DNA of 12,904 nt, taken from NCBI GenBank assembly GCA_025463965.1, contig JAODBN010000002.1, positions 1 to 12,904 of the forward strand. Reading direction: 5' to 3'. Below, piece by piece: positions 12,569 to 12,904 of this stretch. The translations under genes were made by a program, and so were the position numbers. The DNA is from Acidimicrobiaceae bacterium. GTDB taxonomy: Bacteria; Actinomycetota; Acidimicrobiia; Acidimicrobiales; Bog-793. Positions within the stretch are counted from its first letter, which is position 1. Each line of letters starts with the position of its first letter. The notes beneath the pieces are model-generated. The model saw only the letters and a program-made list of their open reading frames with translations. It was not told where the DNA came from and made no database searches.

Positions 12569-12904
12569 TCAGAAGGCGAACAGCTCGGCGGCGCGCTTGT
12601 CGTCCAGCGAGGCGGCGTACTCGGAAATCTCGTAGGCCTCGGCGTAACGGATGCCACGGCCGCGCTCCTCGCCGTACTTGGCGATCAGGGCGTCGCGGAA
12701 CTGGTCAGCGACGATCTGCGACTCGACGGCGGCATACGAGGTGCGACGGAAGAAGTCCCGCCGAGCTTCAGGCTCCTCTGGGATGTCGTCTTCGTAGCCG
12801 CCCATCCAAGGCATCCACTCCTCGACTTGGCTCTTGTGGCAGGTGAACGAGTCCAGCTTCGTCTCCATGACCGAGTCGATGTCCAGCACAAGGTCGGGCC
12901 GCAG
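12569..12904 (-). CDS. PIG-L/LmbE family deacetylase, C-terminal part (runs off right edge)
   Basis: The frame is open from the right edge to a TGA at 12569-12571 and encodes the last 111 residues of a larger protein. It begins LRPDLVLDIDSVMETKLDS and continues TCHKSQVEEWMPW, GGYEDDIPEE, and finally a helix with RGIRYAEAYEISEY. The D-I-D/T...K-L-x-x-F-x-C-H-x-S-Q word and the late R-Y-A-E-A-Y/F-E segment are typical of the C-terminal third of PIG-L (GlcNAc-PI de-N-acetylase-like) enzymes. These are zinc-dependent deacetylases that include MshB of mycothiol synthesis and Mca. The zinc motif (PHPDD-type) would lie outside the window, so activity and subfamily cannot be checked. A role in mycothiol metabolism is only a possibility. 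Confidence 0.75.
   Translation of the reverse strand: MRPDLVLDIDSVMETKLDSFTCHKSQVEEWMPWMGGYEDDIPEEPEARRDFFRRTSYAAVESQIVADQFRDALIAKYGEERGRGIRYAEAYEISEYAASLDDKRAAELFAF

Noticed and set aside
12244..12657. Minus-strand frame of 137 codons ending VHLVDLPVLDY
   Set aside because: It overlaps the deacetylase 3' end by about 90 bases, its upstream half is low-complexity, and no family is recognised.

Overview
The window is high-GC DNA from a free-living actinobacterium-like genome. The PAC2-family gene, the SpoIIE-type PP2C phosphatase, the small HTH/excisionase-like gene and the strong GC bias at third codon positions all fit Actinomycetota. A deep-branching class (Thermoleophilia- or Acidimicrobiia-like) is my inference, not something the sequence proves. 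I see no phage, CRISPR array or complete insertion sequence. Most genes lie on the minus strand; only leuS and a TetR regulator are on the plus strand.

Left part (1-5100), accessory in character. A secreted protein begins at 146 and runs off the left edge. A gene-poor stretch follows, ending in what looks like the C-terminal remnant of an enolase-superfamily (mandelate racemase/muconate lactonizing) enzyme, directly behind a gene for a diadenylate cyclase (DisA_N/DAC) domain protein with an unusual N-terminal half. Next is a compact stress- or detoxification-like module: a two-gene operon (cupin, DUF1059) diverging from a TetR-family repressor, with a 16-bp imperfect palindrome between them as probable operator. 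Then comes a secreted Ig-like/DUF4352 protein whose start overlaps the stop of a small HTH gene. That HTH gene carries a one-base frameshift as read here. A roughly 750-bp gene-poor interval follows.

Middle (5098-10491), housekeeping. It holds tRNA-Ala(GGC), an inosine/uridine-preferring nucleoside hydrolase, leucyl-tRNA synthetase (leuS, divergent from the hydrolase), and a PAC2-family gene followed without a gap by a HAD phosphatase. The HAD gene converges on leuS with two bases between the stop codons.

Right part (10492-12904). It contains a GAF-SpoIIE PP2C phosphatase (RsbU-like, partner-switching signalling), then about 600 bp without a confident gene but with several strong inverted repeats, and finally the 3' end of a PIG-L/LmbE-family deacetylase that enters from the right edge.

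The points most worth a second look are the variant DAC protein, the frameshifted HTH gene coupled by an ATGA overlap to the DUF4352 gene, the in-frame hydrophobic extension past that gene's UGA stop, the TetR operator region, and the hairpin cluster at 12052-12434. I found no clear, wholly new multi-gene system.
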